20,871 nucleotides of DNA from a virus, in the IMG/VR virus record IMGVR_UViG_3300035670_001429, positions 1-20,871 of that record, one strand, 5' to 3'. The notes under the pieces were generated by a model, which did no database searches, was not told the origin of the DNA, and worked only from the letters and a program-made list of their open reading frames with translations. Every line of letters begins with the position of its first letter. The stretch's first letter is position 1. The position numbers and the translations under genes were made by a program. Shown piece by piece: positions 8,301-16,174 of the stretch.

Positions 8301-10508
8301 CTAGCGGACATTGAAGAATTAAAAAATCTTCCTAAAACTGCAGAAAATATACCGCGTGCAGTAAAATTAGCTAGCAGAATAGGCGAAGCCGGACGAGCAG
8401 AGGAACTATTTTCTGGGGCAACACTAACAGAGCTTAGGGCAGCAGCCGTTTATAATCCAGCATTATATGCACTAGTAGAACGTAGACAAAAGCTAGCACT
8501 AGCCTCACAGCAAAAGGGCATTAAACTTTCTATAGAAGATTTTAATACTGCACTTGCCGAAATTGCCTTAGCTTCTGACGACAAGATAAAAGTATTAAAT
8601 ACTTTTATAAAAGGACTAGAAAATAGTATTAGCTCTGTTGTTACCGATACTGAGTATGGTATAGGAACAAAATCTGTTATGCTGCTACAATTGGCAGAAA
8701 TGCAACGCAAAAAATTAGCTGAAGAAAGTCAAAAGCAAATAGATATTGCGCTTAGAACCGGTAAAGAACTGGTTTCAACGGCTAAAGGAGATACTGCTAA
8801 AAAAGATGCACAAGAAGCTGCTAATGAGTTAGAACGCAGGGCTCGGCTAGAAGCACAAATTAATTTAGAACTATTTGATCAAGCAGAAGGTATAAGACAA
8901 GTAACTCAAAATAATCAAGACTATCTATCAATACTAGATATAAAATATCAAAAGTTAGATAAAGAACTAGCAATACAACGTGAGCTAAGAAACTTAGAAA
9001 CATTAAGACTTGAAAATAGATTAAAGCTAGAAGAAGAACTACTAGGTCAAGCTGACAGATTCAGAACATTAACTGATGATCAGATTAGAAATCAACGCAA
9101 GCGCATACAAGAACAACGAATAGAGAGAGAATTAGCAAATAACCTATTTCAATTACAAGAAAGCAGAGCACAAGCAGCCAGAGACGCTGTAAAATCTGGT
9201 GGAATTGGAGATGATTCGGGGGCTGCTACTCCGCAACAATTAAAGGCAAGTGAAGCATATTCACTAGAACTAGACCGCCTACAGGCACTAGAAAAACAAT
9301 ACAAACTAACAGCCGAAGGCCAGCGACAGCTACTAGAAGCACAAAATCAATTTTCACTGCGCGAAGAAGCCTATGCAGATGCATTTGTTCGCAGCTTTGA
9401 CCGGATGACTGATGCTGTTGTAGAGTTTACAAAAACAGGTAAACTTAACTTTAAAAACTTAATAAACAGCTTTTTAGAGGACTTATTACGTTTTGAGGTT
9501 AAAACTGCTATGCAGCAAACTCTTAGTAGTTTAGGTGGCGGCATGGGCCTAGCCAAAACTGTACTAGGTCGTATTGGCTTAGCCAGTGGTAAACAAACAC
9601 CAGAAACAATGCTGCAGCCTAAGGGCACTGAAGGTGATCCACTATATGTAACAATAGTTGGGCCGGGTATATCAAGCTATACAGGCCTAGGCAGAAAACC
9701 TGGCGAGCCTGCTCCTATAGTTAGCAGAAGTAGTCCAGATTTTTATACTGGCAGGCAATTTGAGGCAGATATACCAGCATCAAATACTAGTGAACTATTA
9801 GCAGCTAATCGTATACCTTTTATAGTTAGTGGAGCTGAGGGACCTTTTACCTCTGCAAGTACTATACCTGAACAGAAAATGCTTGGAGAAGATAGGTTTG
9901 AAATAACTGGTGGAAAAACACTGTCTCAAGGAGTAAGGTTTGGCGAACGCTGGGAAGCCGAAGTGACCCCTTCAATTGAAAGAGTTAGTGAAAATCTTAA
10001 ACGTAGTTTTACTATAGATAGTCAAGCTCTTACTACTAGCATGATTACTGGTTTTGAGGGCGGGTTCCAAGGATTGGCTAGTATAGTACAGCGAACAGCA
10101 CTGCAGGCTGGTGGAAGTTTGCTTGGTGGCTTATTTAAAAGTTTTGCTGGTGGTGGGTTTGGCACAGGTAATCTTTTTGGCAATTTAGACTTTGGCGGAT
10201 TTTTTGCTGATGGTGGTAATATACCAAAAGGCAGCTATGGCGTAGTAGGCGAAGCAGGACCCGAAATCGTAACAGGCCCAGCAACTGTTTATCCTATGCG
10301 CAGCGGTCAAGGTAATGTAGAAGTAGTAGTCAACAACTACAGCAATGCCAGCGCAGAAACTCGTGAAACTACCGACAGCCGTGGAAATCGTCGTATTGAG
10401 GTAATAGTTGGTGAAATGGTAGCTGGCGAAATGTCTAGACCAAACAGTGCTATGCAGCAATCACTAACAAATAATTTTGGTGCTAGACCAATAGTAGCAA
10501 GGAGATAA
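5346..10508 (+). CDS. Tail tape measure protein
   Basis: A 1720-residue protein that sets tail length, is wrapped by tube subunits, and is ejected into the host ahead of the DNA. Most of it is helical and Gln/Lys/Glu/Ala-rich, consistent with coiled coil. Two hydrophobic segments, at about residues 295-315 (LIGAAIALAAIKI) and 546-565 (FFFVIGAAVAVFEV), may insert into the host membrane. The C-terminal region has a typical tape measure tail: LNFKNLINSFLEDLL (about residue 1375), then FADGGNIPKGSYGVVGEAGPE (about residues 1619-1638), then VEVVVNNYSNASAETRE. At about 0.15 nm per residue this would give a tail near 0.26 micrometre, an estimate only. ATG 5346 is preceded by GGAG at 5337-5340. The gene is the first in its own promoter-driven unit. 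Confidence 0.95.
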   Translation: MAGNKVNIELNAIDNGTFKQRINDAKELNKQVERTQQLLTGTKTGNRAARATYGGMAGGDVAQYNAARGAAEAGGASARDFADQARGLGGLVRLYATYAANIFAVSAAFSALREAMQTDIMVKGLQQLSAASGTSMGSLAKQFSDVTDGAISFRESMQATAKAVSSGLSSAQFIELGKVAKGASQALGLDMSDAVSRLTRGITKLEPELLDELGLFTKTGKAAEEYARKVGKTEAQLTDFERRQAFANAVLEEGRQKFGEIAQAGNPYDKLLAQLKDVAQSILSTVNSIITPIAKLLADNTGLIGAAIALAAIKITKQAIPALTSWQAGLKDAAKAAKDRMGEVNEAFQGVFYTRAATAAGIPELEKQLKAAQQSLTRSVVDKRTLESSSFKQVTTAKELSDKDRAKLAKDIEKYETSALKSRQDQVAAAREMLRVDTEIKNIRNQLNTAYDKTIDQMDKQAKFGSAIWQREQLTRAARQRYAELDIRSRVSENVDTMGVRGAVQELYKETNANKDLSRMSKFKTVTLGTMVAVTRGIEIAASAFSRFFFVIGAAVAVFEVLDSIFSKNSEQTQALNKSLGMLNDTTQTAKDTSEKYKDSISSDAIIAYSNSLDELTQSLKNVSKGFVEAQEAAGYWDFIWDRIKDVTPFVDNLQESTSKSIGKSLVAAIKSVPEGPMRDELSQKFFKTLKLGDKALVNTETFTNALKGLDAETYAKVLQQLGVDQGSVNEKFKESTLYLKDLESSTEAATKAQQAFNNSLKDTSPVAQFFRTSISLADTLSKALKQVDFNAQLGALDKLSKIDLTIFDPSVALEIAKQVNAYKEIAPRYKELTSIASDAQKRLDQLNQMVIDSQQISPEDGLITIDPQLQDKIIQVQGIIDTAKKAADDLKEKTKEIANETQLLVERSIGATISRSLDAFNTKLRQAVVEQQKYILSKFPVSTEAGIQLSNKLAKEQIDLDFKLINSQEMLSASQDLLRIQIQRLADIEELKNLPKTAENIPRAVKLASRIGEAGRAEELFSGATLTELRAAAVYNPALYALVERRQKLALASQQKGIKLSIEDFNTALAEIALASDDKIKVLNTFIKGLENSISSVVTDTEYGIGTKSVMLLQLAEMQRKKLAEESQKQIDIALRTGKELVSTAKGDTAKKDAQEAANELERRARLEAQINLELFDQAEGIRQVTQNNQDYLSILDIKYQKLDKELAIQRELRNLETLRLENRLKLEEELLGQADRFRTLTDDQIRNQRKRIQEQRIERELANNLFQLQESRAQAARDAVKSGGIGDDSGAATPQQLKASEAYSLELDRLQALEKQYKLTAEGQRQLLEAQNQFSLREEAYADAFVRSFDRMTDAVVEFTKTGKLNFKNLINSFLEDLLRFEVKTAMQQTLSSLGGGMGLAKTVLGRIGLASGKQTPETMLQPKGTEGDPLYVTIVGPGISSYTGLGRKPGEPAPIVSRSSPDFYTGRQFEADIPASNTSELLAANRIPFIVSGAEGPFTSASTIPEQKMLGEDRFEITGGKTLSQGVRFGERWEAEVTPSIERVSENLKRSFTIDSQALTTSMITGFEGGFQGLASIVQRTALQAGGSLLGGLFKSFAGGGFGTGNLFGNLDFGGFFADGGNIPKGSYGVVGEAGPEIVTGPATVYPMRSGQGNVEVVVNNYSNASAETRETTDSRGNRRIEVIVGEMVAGEMSRPNSAMQQSLTNNFGARPIVARR

Positions 10509-10509
10509 T

Positions 10510-10872
10510 ATGCCAATTCCTGTATGGCCAGTAACACTGCCACAAAGTCCACAAAAAGACTTTCAAGAAACTATAGGCGTAAATATCGTTCGTTCTAGTA
10601 TGGATGCAGGACCGGCCAAGCAGCGATTGCGTGGCCGTAGACCTAGCATGCTCAGTTTAAGCTTTATAATGACTACCAGTCAAACACAAACACTAGAAAC
10701 ATTTGTAAATACTGATCTACTAGGAGTTAAGCGATTTACGTTTACACATCCTAGAACTAACAATAGTGTTGAGTGTAGACTGGTACCACAAGGTGACGGA
10801 CAATTCTTTACCCTGCAGTATCGTGCGCCAGGATACTGGCAAACTAACTTACAATTTGAAGTATTACCATGA
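10510..10872 (+). CDS. Distal minor tail protein, gpM-like
   Basis: A 120-residue protein directly after the tape measure gene, the position of lambda gpM, a component of the distal tail tip complex. It opens with PIPVWPVTLPQSPQKDFQE and contains RSSMDAGPAKQRLRGRRP, a beta-rich middle, FTHPRTNNSVECR, and a closing strand QFEVLP. This plan (proline-rich start, MDAGP-x-K-x-R motif, THPRT motif, final EVLP) is one I know from minor tail proteins in this position. The ribosome binding site AAGGAG lies inside the last tape measure codons, and only one base separates the stop from this ATG, so translation is probably coupled. The exact role in tip assembly is inferred from synteny. Confidence 0.72.
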   Translation: MPIPVWPVTLPQSPQKDFQETIGVNIVRSSMDAGPAKQRLRGRRPSMLSLSFIMTTSQTQTLETFVNTDLLGVKRFTFTHPRTNNSVECRLVPQGDGQFFTLQYRAPGYWQTNLQFEVLP

Positions 10873-11426
10873 GTAGACTGAGTACGCTATCCGCAGACGC
10901 TATACGCGCTATGTTTTCGTCTGAAACAGACGAGCAATTAATTATGCTTGTAACTATTACAGATCCAGAAGATCTAGCAAATCCCGTACGTTTAGCAGAT
11001 GGATTTACTCAGCGACTTACTGGAGCCACAGCTACAACTGCAACAATCACAGGCGATACAACTGACAACGAAGTAATATATGGTGTTATTAGCAACAGTC
11101 AAAGATATGTATTTTTACCTATGCAAATTACACTGCCTACAGAACAAGAAACTGGCGTAGGCAACTGCTCTATTGTATTTAACTATGTTACTCAAGAAGC
11201 TATTTATTTAATCAGACAACATCTAACAAAACCAGCAGAAGTAAATATACAGCTAATACTAGCTAGTGATCCCAACTATGTAGAAGCTAGCTTTCCTAAA
11301 TTTTATATTACCAATGCTACTTACAGTGCTGAAAGTGTACAACTACAGCTGGAAATGATTAGCTTTAGTCGTGAGCCCTTTCCTAACTTTAACTTTACAC
11401 CATTATATTTTCCAGGATTGTTCTAA
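10869..11426 (+). CDS. DUF1833-family distal tail protein
   Basis: A 185-residue protein that I recognise as the DUF1833 type found between the gpM-like and NlpC/P60 genes in many tailed phages, roughly the slot of lambda gpL. It has an N-terminal segment LIMLVTITDPEDLANPVRL, a central YVFLPMQITLPTEQETGVG, then a helix with LTKPAEVNIQLILASDPNYV, and the characteristic ending REPFPNFNFTPLYFPGLF. Conserved Cys clusters like those of gpL's metal site are not visible. It overlaps its upstream neighbour by ATGA and its downstream neighbour by TAATG. It probably helps form the collar of the tail tip; the biochemical role of the family is not established. Confidence 0.8.
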   Translation: MSRLSTLSADAIRAMFSSETDEQLIMLVTITDPEDLANPVRLADGFTQRLTGATATTATITGDTTDNEVIYGVISNSQRYVFLPMQITLPTEQETGVGNCSIVFNYVTQEAIYLIRQHLTKPAEVNIQLILASDPNYVEASFPKFYITNATYSAESVQLQLEMISFSREPFPNFNFTPLYFPGLF

Positions 11427-14400
11427 TGAATTATAATAAATATATTGGCTTACCATATAAAGAAAATGGTAGAAGCACAGATGGTGTAGACTGTTGGGGA
11501 TTGGCCCGATTGTTTTATAAACACGAGCTAGGTATAGAGCTACCTAGCTACTCAGAATTATACGCTGGCAGCTATGACCCTAAGGTTGTAGCTGCTATTG
11601 ACTATTATAAGGACGGTTGGCAGCAAGTAACCAGCCCACATCCAGGCGACCTATGCCTGTTCAACATCCTAGGCGAACCAGCACATATTGGCGTTTACAT
11701 AGGCGACCAACGATTTATACATAGCAGAGATGGCTTAGACAGTGTAATTGAGCGCATAGATAATTTTACTTGGACAAAACGACTGCTAGGGTTCTACAGG
11801 TATAAACCTAATAATATCTTAGCTACTGGCAAACCACACCCACTACAGTGGTCTAATACTGTAGTTGAAGGTGCACTAGCAGGCACTACATGCAGTGAAT
11901 TTGCCCAATATATTATTAACAAGTATAAGTTAAGCGCTAGATTAGCCAAACGATTACTATTAACCATAGACGGCGTAATAGTTCCACAAGATCGCTGGAA
12001 TACTACAACTATTGGTGCTGGACAAAATGTCAACTATAGAGTAGTTGCTGAAGGTCGCCAGGGTTTGCGACTAGTGCTAATGATTGCAGTATTTGTTATT
12101 TCGCAAGATCCGGTAATAGCAGCAAAAGTAGGCGCTGCAGTTGGCGGTAGTGCCGCAGTTGGCAGCGCTATTATACAAATTGCTGGTACTGTGCTAGTCA
12201 ACGCAGCATTTCCTATTAGACCACCAGAGGTAAAAGATCCAGGACAGTCTATTGGTGCTAGCCTATTTACCGGCAGTCAAAACCAAGCAAATCCATTTGG
12301 TGCAATTCCAGTAGTACTAGGCCGTAATCGTGTTACAGGCGTACTAGGTGCTACACCATATATAGAAACACTAACTAACACTAACCTGCTACACCTATTA
12401 ATCATCTGGGGATTTGGCCCACTGCAAGTAGATGAAAATAGTATTAGCGTTGGTGCTACACCGCTTAGTGAACTGCACAGCGACAAACTAGTATATAATA
12501 ACACAGAAGTAGCCTATACATTACCTGGACTAACCACCGAAACGCAAACACAAGCAGATACCTTTAACAGCTACTATCCTAGCGATGTGCAGCAATTGCC
12601 AGCTAGTCCTGTTGAACTAGTAAATAATGCCAATGATGGTAATCCCTGGACCTTAGTAACATTTACGCAGCCAGCTACTAGCATTGACGTTGCCTTTAAC
12701 TTTCCTGAAGGCTTACGCGCCATCTATACCAAAGACGGCAAAACAGATAAATTTAATGTTAGCCTGGGGATTGAAGTTGTACCGGCCAATCAAGTACAAA
12801 CAAATCCTAACTTAGACAGCACAGCTAGTAGTAATATTGATTACTATAATTTAAGTACCAGTAAAACTGAGCAGGTAGATGTACCACAACTGTGGGTTAT
12901 TGATGAGTATACGTCAACTACCACATATCAACGCTTTACACTCTGTTTACGACCAAACTCAGATAGCCTAACAATATTTGCTGGTAGTGCTAGTGATACT
13001 AATGCCAGTAATCCTAGTAGTAGCTATAAAAGCTACTTAAATACCAGTGCATATACTCAACTACTGGGCACACAGCGTGATTTTATATTTGAACCGCAAA
13101 TTCCTAGTGGCTACTTACGACTGTACAGCTTTACACTAGACAGTGGTAACAACATATCCAATCAAACAGATCATACTAGTGGCTATACCACACTAGTTAA
13201 AAGTGGACTAAACTTTACACTAGCACAAACTAGTAAGCAAGACTACAGCACTGGTGGTGCAGAAACGGTTTTCTTACCCAGCTATAATGCTACGGTTAGT
13301 GCGGGCAGTTTAACTAGCATAACACTTAGTAGTGCTAATGCTGTAACACAGCTAACAGTATTTAACAGCAGAACAAACTTTGCCAACGTAACCAATGTTA
13401 CTAGAAGTGATGATATTTGGCATAACTTTTTACGACAATATGGAGTTTGGGGTACCACAGATATATCTACTAGTGTTACATTTGATCAGCAGGCTACATT
13501 TACTGCGCCCTATGATGGCACCTATCTAATAGATTTTTCAGCTGATGACTATGGCCAGGTATACATTGATAATGTTACAGTTGGTACTAGTACACCAGTA
13601 GTTAGTGTAAGCAAAAACTTTAGAAGCTTTACTACTAAAGAAGTCTATTTAGGTGCTGGCACACATACTATTAGAATTACTGCTAGTAGTGCTCAGGTAG
13701 TAGGAAGTACATCACAGTCGTCAGCAGGTATTGCCTGTGTAATTAGATTTGTTTATGACGGTGTGCAAAATGTACTGCCAACACGTGGTTATAAGATTAT
13801 TACAATTAGTAGAAATTACAAAGATGCATTTAACTATGTATACAAACTAGATAATATACCTAGAAATACTTATGCAGTACGCGTCAAGCGTATTACCAAT
13901 GATGATCCTGAGCAAATTGCTGATTGGCGAGTAGCCTCACGTGTATCACTGCAAGTAGTCAGTGCCTATGACAGCAAAGACAATCCACCACTTAAGCCAC
14001 TGCCCAAGCGAAAGCTGCGTGATAATAGTGGTGCAATAATTGCAGAAGAACCACGTAACCTAGCCAGAACAGCCATTAAGGTGCAAAGTACTAACAAAGT
14101 AAATGGTACGCTGCAAGGCGTAAATGCACTAGTGCAAACCATAGCAAAAATAAATATTAACACTAATGGTACATATACCTATGGTGCAACTAATAATCCA
14201 GCAAGTTTATTTGTGCATGTACTGCAGCATACAGCTAACAGCTATAGCGTTGGTGACAGTGAAATAGACTGGCCTACTATTAGCAGCTGGTATAATTTTT
14301 GCAATGCTAATCCAGCAGCAGAGTATAAAACAAACTACGAACAGCCTATCTTAGCGTACAACAATGTTATATCTAGCACGCAAAATTTAATGGAATTGTT

Positions 14401-16165
14401 GCGTGATATATGTGCAGCAGGCATGGCAAGCCCTACTTATGTTAACGGCAAGTGGAGCGTGGTAATTGACAGGCTTAGATCGCATACCATACAGCACTTT
14501 ACGCCACACAACAGCTGGGGTTTTGAGAGTACAAAAACATTGGTTAGAATACCAGATGCCTTTAGAATTGCTTTTGCTAATGAAACTAAAGCCTATCAAG
14601 CAGATGAAATTATTGTTTACAACTATGGCTTTGGCGAAACAGATGGTTACATAGTTACCAGCGGTAGCTTTGTTGTAGGCAGAACTTATAGAATTATTAA
14701 ACTAGGCACTACTAATCAAGCTCAGTGGAATACTATAGCAGGCACTAGCGGTGTAACTTATGTGGTAGGAGATACACTTGTAGCTGCTGCAGCGGGTAGT
14801 GGTACTGGCCAGGCTTTTACTACACAAGGTAGCAGTGGCAGAGCTGTTAAAGGTGCAGAAATATTTGAGCAGTTAACACTGCCAGGTGTAACTAATCCAG
14901 ATCAGATTAGATATTTTGCAAGCTGGCATCTAGCACAGTTAAAACTACGTCCAGAAACTTACTCACTAAACAGTGACTTTGAGTACCTGGTATGTACTCG
15001 CGGTGATCTTGTAAAAGTAACACATGATGTTCCGCGCTGGGGAGTTGGTTCTGCTAGAATTAAAAGCATTGCTGGAAATACTATAACACTTACAGAACCA
15101 GTATTATTAGATAGTACCAAGTCATATAGCATTACTATTAGAACTAATGGTCTTACAACTACTGAGGGATCTGGCTCTGTTACACGAGCTATTCAAAGCG
15201 TAGGTACTAGTAACTACTATACAGCTATTACTACTACAACTAGCTTTACTGGTGTAGAAACAGATAACTTAGTAATGATAGGCGAAAATAATAGCGTAAG
15301 CCAAGACCTAATAGTACTCGGCGTTGAACCAACTTCAAATGCGGGTGCTAGGCTAACACTAACAGATTATAGTCCTGATATTTATACCAAAGACCTAGAT
15401 AACGAGTATGTACACTTTAACTCTAATATTACACTACAAAACACAGACATTGTAAAAAATACTATAGTTAAATTTCCAACCATAACAGGTGCTACAAGTA
15501 ATACTTACTACAGCACTGAAATATCAAATGGCAACTATGCTAATACAACTATTATTAGTTTTAGTAATCCTACAGAATTAACAGCTAATACAACACATGT
15601 TCAACTGCAGGTAATTGAATCAAATAGCGTATTTAACGACTTAGATCCACAAAATACTTATTTGGTTAATAAAGACACTGGCAGCTTAACAGTTGTAGGA
15701 CTTAAAACTGGTTATACCTATAAAACACGTGCAAGATATGCAAATAGTACTGCTAGTGTATTTGGTCCTTGGAGCAGTGAAACAAGCTTTTACGTAGATG
15801 GTAAAAGTGATAATCCGTTTGCTGTTACTGATGTGGCTATTACATTGCAAGGTACTAATGTTATAGTTAAACCTGTAATTACAGGCACAGAACCTGCCAC
15901 ACACAAAACCTATGTATTTAGACTGTATAGAACAGCTAGTAGTGGTAGTGCTGATTTTTGGACAACTGCCTGGGATAGTACAAATATGCTAGAAGTACAA
16001 AGCAGAACGCAAGCAGTATTTAACTTATTAAACTTACCTAGAGATACGGGTAGAATAAGTAGTAGTGGAGTTAACTATAGAATAGCTTGTAGAGCACTGG
16101 ATAATACAGATGTTTATAGTACTACTAGTGCTATAGGCAGTATAAAGATTCAGACCATACAGTAA
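11426..16165 (+). CDS. Tail tip fusion: NlpC/P60 peptidase + gpI-like + gpJ-like
   Basis: One 1579-residue chain holds functions that lambda encodes as gpK, gpI and gpJ. Residues 1-125 are an NlpC/P60 peptidase with DGVDCWG (Cys23), EPAHIGVYIG (His87) and FIHS (His99) as the likely catalytic triad; it would cut peptidoglycan peptides. Residues about 133-210 resemble the beta-grasp gpI-like domain, with LLLTIDGVIVPQDRW and NVNYRVVAEG. Hydrophobic segments follow (about 213-229 and 233-263). The gpJ-like core begins near 285 (NPFGAIPVVLGRNRV) and resumes near 1041 (RIPDAFRIAFANE). Between them, residues about 660-780 look like a PA14-type sugar-binding domain. Residues about 1074-1134 are a small GTT/GTG-rich module. 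The end is fibronectin III-like (about 1370-1575). It should form the tip, pierce the wall and contact the receptor or fibre. Confidence 0.85.
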   Translation: MNYNKYIGLPYKENGRSTDGVDCWGLARLFYKHELGIELPSYSELYAGSYDPKVVAAIDYYKDGWQQVTSPHPGDLCLFNILGEPAHIGVYIGDQRFIHSRDGLDSVIERIDNFTWTKRLLGFYRYKPNNILATGKPHPLQWSNTVVEGALAGTTCSEFAQYIINKYKLSARLAKRLLLTIDGVIVPQDRWNTTTIGAGQNVNYRVVAEGRQGLRLVLMIAVFVISQDPVIAAKVGAAVGGSAAVGSAIIQIAGTVLVNAAFPIRPPEVKDPGQSIGASLFTGSQNQANPFGAIPVVLGRNRVTGVLGATPYIETLTNTNLLHLLIIWGFGPLQVDENSISVGATPLSELHSDKLVYNNTEVAYTLPGLTTETQTQADTFNSYYPSDVQQLPASPVELVNNANDGNPWTLVTFTQPATSIDVAFNFPEGLRAIYTKDGKTDKFNVSLGIEVVPANQVQTNPNLDSTASSNIDYYNLSTSKTEQVDVPQLWVIDEYTSTTTYQRFTLCLRPNSDSLTIFAGSASDTNASNPSSSYKSYLNTSAYTQLLGTQRDFIFEPQIPSGYLRLYSFTLDSGNNISNQTDHTSGYTTLVKSGLNFTLAQTSKQDYSTGGAETVFLPSYNATVSAGSLTSITLSSANAVTQLTVFNSRTNFANVTNVTRSDDIWHNFLRQYGVWGTTDISTSVTFDQQATFTAPYDGTYLIDFSADDYGQVYIDNVTVGTSTPVVSVSKNFRSFTTKEVYLGAGTHTIRITASSAQVVGSTSQSSAGIACVIRFVYDGVQNVLPTRGYKIITISRNYKDAFNYVYKLDNIPRNTYAVRVKRITNDDPEQIADWRVASRVSLQVVSAYDSKDNPPLKPLPKRKLRDNSGAIIAEEPRNLARTAIKVQSTNKVNGTLQGVNALVQTIAKININTNGTYTYGATNNPASLFVHVLQHTANSYSVGDSEIDWPTISSWYNFCNANPAAEYKTNYEQPILAYNNVISSTQNLMELLRDICAAGMASPTYVNGKWSVVIDRLRSHTIQHFTPHNSWGFESTKTLVRIPDAFRIAFANETKAYQADEIIVYNYGFGETDGYIVTSGSFVVGRTYRIIKLGTTNQAQWNTIAGTSGVTYVVGDTLVAAAAGSGTGQAFTTQGSSGRAVKGAEIFEQLTLPGVTNPDQIRYFASWHLAQLKLRPETYSLNSDFEYLVCTRGDLVKVTHDVPRWGVGSARIKSIAGNTITLTEPVLLDSTKSYSITIRTNGLTTTEGSGSVTRAIQSVGTSNYYTAITTTTSFTGVETDNLVMIGENNSVSQDLIVLGVEPTSNAGARLTLTDYSPDIYTKDLDNEYVHFNSNITLQNTDIVKNTIVKFPTITGATSNTYYSTEISNGNYANTTIISFSNPTELTANTTHVQLQVIESNSVFNDLDPQNTYLVNKDTGSLTVVGLKTGYTYKTRARYANSTASVFGPWSSETSFYVDGKSDNPFAVTDVAITLQGTNVIVKPVITGTEPATHKTYVFRLYRTASSGSADFWTTAWDSTNMLEVQSRTQAVFNLLNLPRDTGRISSSGVNYRIACRALDNTDVYSTTSAIGSIKIQTIQ

Positions 16166-16174
16166 GGATAATAC

